DNA of 64,000 bases from Aristolochia californica (taxonomy: Eukaryota > Streptophyta > Magnoliopsida > Piperales > Aristolochiaceae). Shown here piece after piece: positions 12,701 to 23,800 of the stretch. The notes below the pieces were generated by a model, which worked only from the letters and a program-made list of their open reading frames with translations, was not told the origin of the DNA and did not search any database. A program made the position numbers and the translations under genes. Numbering within the stretch: the stretch's first letter is position 1; each line of letters opens with the position of its first letter. Where the stretch lies: the NCBI GenBank assembly GCA_029961685.1, contig JARWKL010000010.1, positions 2,666,001-2,730,000 of the forward strand. The letters are read 5' to 3'.

Positions 12701-14444
12701 TTGTAACTTTGATTCAGATTGAAATTAATGAAATTTTAGGGAACATTTGGCTCTAGTTTTTATCTTCTTCTTTAGTCTCTTCCTAGATTTGTTTAAAAAC
12801 CTAATTCTAACTTCTACACTGCGTCTACTGTAAAATAAGAAGCTAAAGACTGCTGTCTTTGCACTAATGGATGTTCTTTCGTTCATCAATGGTTTTGGAG
12901 TTCTGCTTGATAAATCAATCTTGTGCAAAGAGAACTAAGTATTTTGCAGGTTATAACTAGATAAGGAGGCAACCTAGTAATTTTTTCTTTCTCCAGAATA
13001 AGCTTATTGCCAACATCAAGCGAATGTTCAGTTCCACTGGTCAAAATTCACTAACCAGTCTAGCAAATCTGGTTTAGCTTTTGGTGGGTTTGCTGCTCAT
13101 GGAGAGGCTGAATTACTTATGCCTTTGAAACAGAGGACCGTATTTGGTCCTCTTAATTGGGGAGAAGTGGCTTCTACCTTCTTGTGTCTGAAATTAAATT
13201 TAAAATTTAAAAAGAAAAGATGAAAAAAAATGGAATCAAAGCCAATAAACAATAACGAATAAGATGCACAGCTATTTACTCAGATTATTTACCGTATGTT
13301 TTAGAGACAATTTTCCTGATGTTTTGAAGTGTGAAACTGTGCTAACCAGTTGCATTACTTGTAAAGGAGGTCCACCTACTGTTCTTGCAAATTGGGGCTG
13401 TCAATTTTACTCGAGCCCATTTTGCTGACTGACCTAACATTTTGTAAAAGGGTGTGGAAGAAAAAAATCTTACTTGTATTAGGAACAGTATTACCTGATT
13501 AATCAACTAATCTGTGGAGTAATTCTTACCTGATTTCAGCCCTCTTGTCAATGTGGATTCTGCTTGTTGCACATTTATGTTGGATTGGACACACCTGCAG
13601 GACCAAGGCAGCTAATATAGTCATTTACTGTAACTTGCACGCAGGTTGGAACAAAACGTGATAAAGTTACTGTGGATGCTACTACAAATAGAATCAACAG
13701 TCTACTTTTCAAGGTACATCTTTGAAGCAGATTATAAGATCTGCCAACTCCCCTCCGGATACCCTTGCTAAGGAGGCTGCTTTCAGTCAATCGCTTATTG
13801 TTAGATACTCACCCTCTTTAGTTTTACTGTGTATTTGGGGATGTTCTGATTTGGTCCCCCTTGGTTTATCTTTTCTTTGCTGCTGGTCAGTCTTTTCTGT
13901 TGCTGATTTCTTTTTAAAATCACCTTTTACCTCATGTCACTGAACTATTCTCTCCTGTCTTACCAGGTGAGGTCACTTAGGATGTCTGGCTCGTGTGCTC
14001 TGAACCTCTGTGGAGTTGCATGTGGGCGGCTTGATCTGATGTATGAGCTTGGATTTGGGGGGCCCTGGTACTTGTTTTTAGACTTCGAGTGTTTTTTTTT
14101 TTTTTGCTTTAAGAAAGGAAAAAAATTTGATCTCCTCGTTCCTGTTCAGGGATGTCGCAGCTGGAGCAGTGATTGTACAAGAAGCCGGTGGCCTGGTGTT
14201 TGATCCGTAAGCATATTAGTTTACAGCTTACATATAGCTTTCACCATTTGATTTGGTTACGTTAATTTCCTTTTTCTGGCTTGTTTTGATTTTGTTATTT
14301 AAATTCATTTTCTTCTTATGTGCTTTCAGCTCGGGAGCTGATTTTGATGTCATGGCTCAGAGGGTAGCAGCGACGAATGGCCATCTCAAGGGCCTTTTCG
14401 TTCATGCAATAAAGGAAGCAGAGAACAGCACTGCACATTCGTAA
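9728..14444 (+). CDS. VTC4: Inositol monophosphatase family / L-galactose-1-phosphate phosphatase (VTC4-like)
   Basis: Twelve exons with GT-AG introns: 9728-9740, 9861-9916, 10006-10056, 10676-10756, 10847-10950, 11026-11110, 11819-11873, 11989-12032, 13645-13713, 13967-14067, 14150-14206, 14330-14444. They total 831 nt and encode 276 residues, close to the 271 aa of Arabidopsis VTC4. Metal and catalytic motifs of the IMPase fold are intact: GEE at 70-72, [12 protein letters not shown] at 88-99 and WDVAAG at 220-225. Enzymes of this family hydrolyse L-galactose-1-phosphate (Smirnoff-Wheeler ascorbate pathway) and myo-inositol phosphate with Mg2+. No targeting peptide is evident, so it is probably cytosolic. 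The first coding exon is only 13 nt. Intron 8 is 1.6 kb and intron 9 carries a LINE scrap. The gene symbol follows the Arabidopsis family member; orthology was not tested. Confidence 0.95.
13722..13960 (+). mobile_element. LINE 3'-end fragment (RNase H tail) in phosphatase intron 9
   Basis: The frame starting at 13722 reads [20 protein letters not shown], resembling the C-terminal RNase H-like tail of plant LINE polyproteins (consensus of the form RSANxxADxLAKxG). The fragment sits wholly inside the intron between exons 9 and 10. The left limit is approximate, and no poly-A end is clear. It is not part of the phosphatase. Confidence 0.6.
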
Positions 14445-14625
14445 AGCTGGATCACCCATTCATTTAATTTCTCTATTACATGAGTGTACGTACTATTTAA
14501 CTGCTCCTCCTGATCGTGTAGAAAACAGTGAGGATTTTTTTTTTTGGTCCAAGTATTTTTCCCTTTTAGGAAATTATAAATCATCTATTCGTAGAGTACA
14601 CTGGCCGTGTAATCCTTGAGAAATG

Positions 14626-14631
14626 AATAAA
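14626..14631 (+). terminator. Polyadenylation signal AATAAA of the phosphatase gene
   Basis: AATAAA lies 182 bp after the stop codon at 14442-14444, a plausible distance for a plant 3' UTR. The cleavage site itself cannot be determined from sequence. From about 14700 to 14947 the DNA is AT-rich with no gene. Confidence 0.5.
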
Positions 14632-14947
14632 ATTAGCGGAATCCGGTTTTAGAAATCAAAAAAGGATTTTAGTCTGTGATTTTAAAGAGAGACAAGAAAA
14701 GATTTTTACATGGTCAGTAATCTGTTTACTCCACGGACCATATCAGTTTCCTTATTGATTACATAATACATTAGTTATGATGGAATGGTTAGGGGCATTC
14801 CCATTTAGTAGCTTAAGAGTTACACTTAGTGTGGGATACATAAATAGAAGACTTTCCTGTATAGGACTCTTTCATAATTTGAATTTTCCCCCAAATTGGG
14901 ACTTCTTCCTAGATTAGGATCTTGCTCTTAATAGATAGGGATGATAC

Positions 14948-15540
14948 TAGGGGTGACTTCGAGCCAAGTCAAGTTCAAACCTGCATATGTTCGAACTCGA
15001 ACTGAGCTTAAAATTGGAATCGAGCTCGAACCCAAAATTTTTAACCGAGTTTGAGTCTAAGCTTGAGCCGAGTTTGAGCTCTAACCTACATTTAAAACTA
15101 TAAAAATAAATAAATAGAATATTGTGATGACCTTGGTACCATTGAATTGCAATGTATCACGGAGGAGTCCAAGACTTTGCAATTGAGCAAACTAATGTAC
15201 AATTACCAGCTTAATAAACCTAAAAGTAAGAGCAAACACCTTCATCAATAGTGTTTATTCTATTGACAAACAACAACATTAGATGTTGAGAGACCCAATA
15301 GGGTTGAACGATCAATCGTCTTTAAGGTTTGAGGTAAATAAGAGCAGTTATCAACCATTTAAAGAGGGAATCAATGAGAGTAGTTAGAGTAAAGGGTATG
15401 TTCGTAAAAAATATGCTAAAGAGGCAACTCACGAACTAACAAGCCGAGTTTGGAAAATCTTAAGTTTGACTTGTTATACATAACAAACCTTATTTCAAGT
15501 TTGAGCTCGGCCTGAAATAAGGCTCAAACTTGAAATAAGG
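14948..15540. mobile_element. Truncated hAT-type element end with GAGCTC-rich subterminal repeats
   Basis: Begins TAGGGGTGACTTCGAG, close to the terminal inverted repeat of the better preserved element at 46098-48227. It continues with alternating forms of GAGCTCGAAC and GAGTTTGAGC, the same subterminal composition as that element. A second block of the same kind occurs at about 15430-15540. No right-hand TIR or target duplication is visible, so the element is either truncated or internally rearranged. It contains no coding sequence. Confidence 0.55.
15488..15540. repeat. Perfect 19-bp inverted repeat (hairpin)
   Basis: Positions 15488-15506 are the exact reverse complement of 15522-15540, with a 15-base loop between them. 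The arms consist of the GAGC/TTTGAGC subterminal motif of the adjacent hAT remnant, so this is probably a product of that element and not a regulatory hairpin. Confidence 0.85.
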
Positions 15541-16531
15541 AAAAATCTTGTTAAATATGAGGACAATTCTATAAATATGACACTTAATTGTAACTCTTAA
15601 TAAGCTAAGCTATGGAGATAGGTGAAGCATACAAAAACTTGAGCCGATTTCTTATCTCTTTGGTGTTTTATTTTCTTCGTTGTTGGGACATTCTTCTCAC
15701 TCACACGTTTATCTCTCTTTTCAGACCTTAAACTCCTCTTAATCTGCTTAAACATATCAAATTAGTATCAAAGTAGGACTTTGTCTATGCACAATGGAGA
15801 AAGGACAAAGTAATATCATCGAGTAAGAAGTTTCATTGTTGTTCATAAAGACGGCAGCGAATTCTGCCCTTTTAACCCTTATTTCTATTGTTCACACTTC
15901 AATTACTAGAGATGAACAAAGAGAAGGTTGATGCTTTGGCTACTCAGGTTGATTCCATCACCCAACAATTGAGTACAACAACATGTGGAAACAAGGTAGA
16001 TGAGAATATGACAAGGATTCAAAGTCAATTGTAGGTGATGATACAAATGCTCCAACTATTTGTAGCAAGGAGGGACCAAGAAACTAAGGGTAGTGCGCTC
16101 CCCCAAGGGCTGGCTAGATGTTTATCACAACCAAGGCCAAACATCTCAAAGTGATTCTTCACCTTCTTGATCATCTAGTACTCAATCAAGGACAACCTAC
16201 ATCTATTTTCTCTATCACAAGTTCGAAGATGACTCTACAAAGTAGGCTTAAGAAATTGAACATTTTTTACATTTCACCAAACACCTAGAGAGCTAAAGGT
16301 ATTATTCACTTCTTTCCATTTAGAAGGAGAAGCCTCGTCATGGTTTATATTCATTGTTCATGAAGTATTATGATGATTTTGACTGGCCAAGTTTTATTGA
16401 AGCACTTTGAGTGTGATTTGGTCCTTCAGAATATGAAGATTTCATTGTCACTCTAATTAAGTTGCCCCAAACTTCTACAATGAAAGCGTACTAGGAAAAG
16501 TTTTAAAAAATTAGCCAACAAGGTGCATGGG

Positions 16532-16988
16532 TGATATGTGGGCACGCGGCCCAAAGTGGCTCATGCACGTGGGCCTATCTAGATGGTTGGCCGATGGGTT
16601 CAAAATTTGAAATTTTAAGTTGGGGGCCTATCTAGACGGATTTGTATATGATTTTTTGAGGGGTTTTAGGTCTATGAGATAATGTCTTATTTGAATTTGA
16701 ATAAATTTGAGATTTGCCTAGCTTAGGTGTTTTTCATTGGTTAGAGTTTGAATCAAGGATAAAGGGGCTTATCCCTCTTTTGCCTATAAATAAGGCATTG
16801 TAAATCACTTGTAAACATCTTCAAATTCATGCTTAGAGTTCCCCATTTATGTGAAAGATCATTTCTCTTTCTTTTTGGTTTAGTTTCTTCTTAAAAGAGA
16901 GGCTGAATAACTTACTTTTCACCCGAAGTAAGTTAGGCCGCAAGCTAAGGGACTAGGAGCTTTTCTTCCTCGATCTAGTGGTGTGACA
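16532..16988 (+). repeat. 5' LTR of the nested Gypsy element
   Basis: 457 bp, aligned along its length with 19037-19495. It contains a TATA-like TATAAATAAG near 16785 and a short inverted repeat ACTTACTTTTCACCCGAAGTAAGT near its 3' part. Ends are TG and CA. Confidence 0.85.
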
Positions 16989-19036
16989 GTTGGTATTAGA
17001 GCAGAGACTTCAACCATGGCTTCCTTGGAACCAATGTTGGAAATTGCTCCAAACAAAGGTAAGAAGAAAGTCTCTAAAATCGACTCTCGTTTAACTTCTT
17101 TTGAATCTAGGCTCGAGAAGGTGGAGTGTGAATGCTCGAGTTGGGAGGAGAAGATTCAAATGTGGTGGATGTCTGAGAATGTAGCCTTTCAAGGGCTCAA
17201 GGACGACGTGAATGCCATTGTCACAGTTCTAAAGGCGGGTACTTGAAACATCTTTGACGAGATATAAATGGAGTTAGAAGAGGTGCGAATAAGAATGACG
17301 ATTCCTGAGCAAACCATTTTAAATGAGGAAAGGGTTCATACGCACATGAAGGTCATGGTTCCTGAGCCTAAACCGTACGGGGCATATGAGATCCTAAGGC
17401 GATCAAGAAATTTTTATGGCAAGTCGAGTAATACTTCAAAGCTTCAAATCTCGTAGATGAGGAAGCACATGTTAGTACGACATCTATGTTTCTCATTGAT
17501 GATTCTGCCTTGTGGTGGATAAGAAGGTTTGGCAATACTGAGAATGGAGAAAAGTTGGTTGACACTTAGGGAGGATTTGAAGCGCCATTTCTTTCCCAAA
17601 GATGTTGATTACCTAGCTTTAAAGGAATTGCACACATTGAAGTAAAAAGGGACAATTCATCAGTATATTCAGTTCTTCACTTCTTTAATGTTAAGCATTT
17701 ATAACATGACTGATGAAGATTGGTTGTTTTTTTCCTTGCGGGACTTCATCCTTGGGCTGAACAAGAGTTAAGGCGTCGGGAGGTGAAGATGATTGCAATC
17801 GCTTTAGCCATCACAAAGAAGTTGACAGATTTTAAGAGAAAATTCATTGATAATGCTGCCATATCCATGGATAGAAACATGAACAATGAGAAACATGAAC
17901 AATGAGAAACATAAGAAGAAGTCTTCTTGGAGACGGACTTCTGAGAAAGACGAAGGGAACCAAAAAAATAGAGAAAAGAAGAAGAACTACACGAAAAAAA
18001 GTAATCCTAAAAATTAAAAGATTACTTATTTTCTTTGTGAAGGAGATCACTTGGTGAAGGATTGTGCAAGTAAAAGGAAGTTACTAAATGCTATCAAAGT
18101 GGACGATGGAATCTGGTAATAAGGTGATGTTCAACATGTTGAAGAACGTTGCTAAATGATGGCAATGCTAAAGCTCTTATTGATTCGGGAGTTACCCACA
18201 ACTTTATCTCGGAGGAGGAAGAAAAACGATTACGCTTAAGGTGGGAAGTGGTAGATAGCCGAATAAATGCGGTCAATTCTAAAGCCAAAGTTGTGTTTGG
18301 GGTGGCCAAGCATGTTTATGTCATAGTTGGAAAGTGGGTTGAATTTTTAAATTTTGTTGCAACTCTTTTGAACAATTTTAATGTAATTTTTGGGGTGACT
18401 TTCCTTTGTAAAAACAAGACCTTTTGTAATGCCCTATATGAGGATGATAGGGATTATGGATAAAGAAGAACTTTGTGTAATTTTTGGTGTAGGGGACTAT
18501 GTAAAGGGGAAAATGCAATGCCCAACTTAAGAGGGGTCTTAAGGGTGGAGAGTCCAATTTTCTTGTTTCTTTGGAGGTGACGAACAATATGTTGACGATT
18601 GATCCATTCCAATTGAAGAGGAGGAAGTCCTAAAGAAGGATTTCATGCCGAAAGATTTGCCAAAAAGTTTGCCTCCATGGAGGGAGGTTGCAAACATGAT
18701 CGAGGCCAATAAAAGTACCAAAACATCTACTTTGGCACAAATCCGCTTTGATCCGAAGGTGCATCAAAAGCAACTCGAGGAGGAGTCAACAAACTTGTTT
18801 TCTGACTTTGACACATTCTTGTTTGTGCCGAACAAGTATGTTTTGGAGGAGTTATTTGCGACAGGATTGTAGACTCTTGTATCATTTGACACATTTTCGA
18901 GCAAGTTTGGAAGGAGCCCAATTAACTTGCATTTTGGCAAATGATCGAGGGAGTGCATATGTTTGGTAGGTATTTATTTCTCAGCTATCAAGGAAGGTAA
19001 TGCGACGAGGACATCTGCATTATTGTGGTAGGAGAA

Positions 19037-19495
19037 TGATACACGGGCGTGCGGTCCAGAGTGGCCCATGCACGTGGGCCTATCCAGATGGTTGGCTGAT
19101 GGGTTCAAGATTCAAAATTTGAAGTTAGGGATTTATCCAAATGGGTTTGGATAAGATTTTTGAAGGATTTTAGGCATGTGAGATAATACCTGATTTGAAT
19201 TTGAATAAATTTGAAATTTGCCTTGCTTAAATGGCAGTTTTTCATTGGTTAGAGTTTGAATAAGGGATAAGGGGGTTTATCTTCTTTAGCCTATAAATAG
19301 GGCCATATAAATCACTTGTAACATCTTCAAATTTGTGCTTAGAGTTTCCCATTTTTTTGAAAGGTCATTTTTCTTCATTTTTTTGCTTTGTTTATCGTTA
19401 AAAGAGAGGTTGACTAACTTACTTTTTACCCGAAGTAAGTTAGACCGCATATTGAGGGACTAGGAGGTTTTCTTGCTCGATCTAGTGGCATGACA
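19037..19495 (+). repeat. 3' LTR of the nested Gypsy element
   Basis: 459 bp partner of 16532-16988 with numerous substitutions and small indels between the two, which implies the insertion is not recent. The TATA-like motif is present as TATAAATAGG near 19292. Confidence 0.85.
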
Positions 19496-19900
19496 ATGGG
19501 TCTGTTATGGCTCTAATGGGTTACTGTTTCATTAGTGAGTTTAAGGTTGACTTTATCGTTGAAGTACAATTATTTGATTCGACTACATCAGTAGACACCA
19601 TTATTTTGCCCAAACTTTGGAAGATACACTCAACCTTATAAAAGGGGAGTAGATGACCTCTCAATGAGCTCCCCATGCACACTCCTTTTGCCAACCAACC
19701 TCTAGTCAACCAAAAAAAATCAAATGCAAGTTCTATGACACAAGGAGGACATTCAAGAACCTCAATATCGAAGAGATGGAATTTAGGAGTGCCAAAGGTC
19801 TTTACTTACATTTTGATGGATGATCCATTTGTTTGAGGCACACATGCAAAGAATTTCAACAATATTTGGTTGATGAGGAATATTCATGGGTCCATCTCCC

Positions 19901-20839
19901 CCTATCATCATACTTGGTTGATTGTCATCACTAACTAGTTTTATATCTCTCCCTCAAGCAAAGAGAAATAAATGACTTGTGACCAACTTCCAGTCAATTT
20001 GTTAACATCAACCCATCAATGAAAACTTGTGAAAATAAATTGTAAATGAAAAAAAAAAAAAAACTAAAGCTACATTTGTCTTGAAACCTAGAGAGAGAGG
20101 GAGAGAATCACCTTTTCTTGTTTCCAAATCACACCTAACCAGTATTCTATGAGTGAGATGGGATCGGAACCAACCTGTCTTGTGGTCTCCTACTATCCAA
20201 AGGATGATTTGTTCAAATGTGTGGTTGATGTGAACTTGGCAGAGATGATGTGATTATTCATGGGACCTAACACTTTAAAGGTCCAACTTTTGCTTGTTTT
20301 TATTGTAAAGTGAAATGGTCTGCCCCTTCTCCATCTATATTTTCATAAAAAAACTCCAAGTGAACAGATATTGTTAGATGGTAGAGAGGCTTTAAATTCC
20401 AATGAAATAAAGAGACTAATCTATTTGCCTTAAATGATCAGAAGAAGCTTAATTATATGTAACCAATACAGTGCCAAATGTCCCATCCTTATCGTTCTGG
20501 CGGAAAGGAATTGGATATTTTTAATTTTTAAGGTACAGGTTGCAGAATAGTGAAGACGAATCACAAACGCTTCAATTTTCTTTTTCAGCCTCAGAATAAA
20601 AAAAGAATTTTGCCCTTTTTATTTGAGTTTCTAAGATTTGGACCTCTTTTTGAACCATCGTCTCTTGATTGCCTCGGCTACTCTTTCGTGAATGGCCATG
20701 CAAACCCTTTTAAGCCTGGCCTGAATATCATAACGAGAGAGGGGGAAGGTGCTGGAGGAAAAACCTAGACGGGAAGCCGGACCCCCAAAAAGGGCTTGAC
20801 TCCAGTCGGCGGTAGGCCCAGATTCTGGTCGGCGCCAAC
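19901..20839. other. Spacer and 5' flank of MO25 gene
   Basis: No supportable gene. The part near 20470-20839 should hold the MO25 promoter and 5' UTR and becomes GC-richer toward the start codon. Short open frames here are not convincing. Confidence 0.45.
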
Positions 20840-23800
20840 ATGAAGGGCCTTTTCAAGTCCAAGCCGAAGACGCCGGCGGAGGTGGTTCGGCAGACACGGG
20901 ATCTGCTGGCGGTCATTGACCTGAATTTGTATCCTCGCGAAGGGAAGAAGGAAGAGAAGGTAGTCGAGATTGTTTGGCTGTTTGATTTTTTCTAGCTTTT
21001 CTCTGTTAGGTTGAGGATTTAGAATAGTGAAATTGAGAACCCCTTTTGGATGGAAATTGATAGGTTTATCAATTTCATTGCTGTTGATGATCTTCTAACA
21101 AATTGAGCACTTTCTTTAGTAATCGAACTTTTTATTTGTCACGTGGCCGGTTTGATTCCAAATCTCGATCAGGTGCTGGCATTTGAATTCTGGGTGGGTT
21201 GAATTTGAATTACTAGTAAAAATTGAATTTTTTTAATAGTCAAGCTTATTTGGTAATACGTCGTTGCATAAAGAATTGCTTGCCATGGTTTTGTTTCTCA
21301 CCAGTGGTTTTGTTAAAAATGGAGCGTTATAAAACTTTTTTTTTTTTGGAAGAAGAATAAAATTTCCATATTGAAGGCCTAACACCCTGTATTTCACACG
21401 TCTTTGGGAGCATGTTATATGTCACCATATCTCCATTATACTAGTTTCGCTCTGCTTGATTGTGCTTATTTTCTTTTCCTCTCATTTGATGTCATTTGTG
21501 AGAGTTTATTTCTGTTTCCAGCGGTTCCCTTAACTTTTATTTCTTGGTATTTGTCAAATTTGAAGCCACTTCACTTTAAAATTTTCACTTGCTTGCAGAT
21601 GGCAGAATTAAGCAAACTCATCCGTGAGTTAAAATCCATTCTATATGGAAACAGTGAGTCTGAGCCAGTCTCAGAGGCCTGTTGTCAGCTGACCCAGGAG
21701 TTCTTTAAGGGAAACACTCTCCGCCTCTTAATTGTTTGTCTTCCAAAACTTAATCTTGAGGTAATCAAGGACTGCTTTTTCTGGGAGACATCCAAGTTTG
21801 CATTTCCTTTTTGTTGTTAAATCATGTGATATTCAGATGAAATTTTTGCCTTGCTAGATGCGTAGTAGACAGTGATGTAAATTCACAAGTAGTGGATATG
21901 TAAGAAGAGAGGACTATACTGACTTTCTTACGACTCTTAAATTTTATTCCGGAGTTGAAACTGGAGAGATATCTTTCACTTTGGTGCTTAAGGATTGACT
22001 CTAGTTGGATGACATTAGGTACTGTTAAATTAACAAATAACGAATGCACACTGTGCTCACAGAATAAGATTTGCTTTATCATAGGTTACCAGTAAGTAGT
22101 ATGAAACTCAGAAGATTGAGGAGAAAAAAAAGAAGAAAAAGTACCTTTTGAGGGGATCACATAAACAGCTCCTTCACTTTATCAAATTAAGTGTAGCGCT
22201 CTTCATAAAAAATCTTGAAGGCTTAATACACATAGTTGTCTTCTCATATTGTATCTCTAAATGACATGAAAGACATTCTTTTATTGATTACAAGAAATAT
22301 TTCACTCAACTGTTACTGGCTGACTGAGATGACTCAAAGAACATTACGAAATGGTATTGAAATTATCTATCCACCTGATTTCTGGACATTACCAATTTAA
22401 ACTTTGAAGTCTTCTCCTATAAGAACCTAACTATTTGAATGGTCTCATAGCTTAGGACTTTACAAGCATGGAATAGCTAATCATTGTAAAAAGGTTGGGT
22501 AGGCGTCTCAAAAGCTACTTACTTGAATGAAGAGAACAGAGAGTTGGGCAAACCAAGTGATGGGACTGCTGTTTGTAGATTTTCTCTAGTCATCTTTCCA
22601 TTTGTGAAAAATCTGTAAAGGCCTAGAGGAGCTCCTGGGTGATGTGATTAGACAAAATTAGAGACCTACTGCATCTCTTGTCCACCAAAAGCCTCAGAAA
22701 ATGGTTTCTTGGATTCCTCCCACAGAGGGCCACCACAATCTCAACTTTGATGGGAGCTCATTGTAGAGTCCTGGCTTGGCTGGTATTGGAGGTGTTGTTA
22801 GTGACCTTGATGATCATATTTCATTAGCTTACTCTGGTCCCTTGCGAAACAAAGATTCACTTGAAGCTGAGGTCCAATTGATGCTTTAGGGATTAAGACT
22901 CTACAATGAACATTTGACTGACCTCTAATTGTTGAAGGTGACCCGAAAATTGCTATTAGCTTGACGAAACACTTTCTTGAAGCCCCCATGGAGGCTTCTT
23001 CATTTTCTGGATGAAGTTCAGGATATTGTGCAGTCCCTCACAGCTACACGGAATAACACTCTTTGTAGCTAATTCATTACTGATTCTTTTGCCAAAGAAG
23101 GGAGCCAGTTGTGAACACCTAACACCTTGATTTTAGATGTAGCTTGCTCATTTGATTACATTTTATTTTTTTAAATCTTTGGGAGTTGGCCGTTTCCCTC
23201 CCACTTTATATGTTGCTATGTTTTCACATTAATTCATTCACCATTCCAAAAAAACAAAACCTTCCATTTGTGATACTTCGTAGAGTAGCAAACTGTCAAC
23301 TTTTTCAAGCCCTGGTCCTTCCGTTGTTGTTGGTGCTTCTGCTTATGTATATTGGGTTTTTCTTATTGTAGGCTCGTAAGGATGCGACTCAAGTTGTTGC
23401 CAACTTGCAAAGGCAACAAGTCCATTCTCGGTTGATTGCTTCTGATTATCTCGAAGCAAACAAGGACCTGTTGGATATTTTGATAGCTGGGTGAGTTGTT
23501 CTTCCTCTTAACTTCATGAATCATTATGAGCATATCTTTTTCTTTTATTTTTTATTTTTTTAGTTTTATGGATTATGGTTCTACTTGATATCTTGCTACA
23601 AAGAACATTTGATTCTGTTTTCTAGTCCATTCTAAGATGTCAAGTTCTTAGTCTCGTCTAAAAGCTAATGAATATAGTTCACTATTATAATCAGAATATG
23701 TCGATTTATTTTTCCCCTCTTTATGTTGTATACCCTTTTGCTGGTGATGTCTACATCTTCATACTTCTTTTTTTAGGTATGAAGACATGGATATTGCACT

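Larger units (their letters stand above)
16532..19495 (+). mobile_element. Nested LTR retrotransposon (Gypsy-type) with target-site duplication
   Basis: Complete boundaries are visible: the direct repeat ATGGG at 16527-16531 and 19496-19500 flanks two LTRs starting TGATA and ending TGACA. A primer-binding site TTGGTATTAGAGC follows the 5' LTR (16989 on), and a purine tract (GGTAGGAGAA) precedes the 3' LTR. Inside are an N-terminal gag segment (17016-17246), a Retrotrans_gag domain with stops (17270-17900), a zinc knuckle missing its first Cys (LCEGDHLVKDC, about 18020-18068), and an aspartic protease with LIDSGVTHNFIS (from about 18176). The start of reverse transcriptase (DLPKSLPPWREV, about 18651) follows. 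The rest of RT, RNase H and integrase is absent, so it is a non-autonomous deletion derivative. Confidence 0.85.
15541..19900 (+). mobile_element. Older Ty3/Gypsy retrotransposon remnant, split by a younger insertion
   Basis: A candidate LTR end and primer-binding site (TTAGTATCAAAGTAGG, about 15762-15777) is followed by a decayed gag. Residue blocks such as KEKVDALATQVDSITQQL (15920-15970) and a Retrotrans_gag-like stretch run up to 16526. The same gag frame resumes after the inserted element at 19501 with VMALMGYCFISEFKVDFIVE, and then a degraded zinc-knuckle region (19770-19890, IEEMEFRSAKGLYLHFDG). Stops and frameshifts are frequent. No protease or polymerase of this outer element is visible, so the right limit is approximate. 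Confidence 0.65.
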
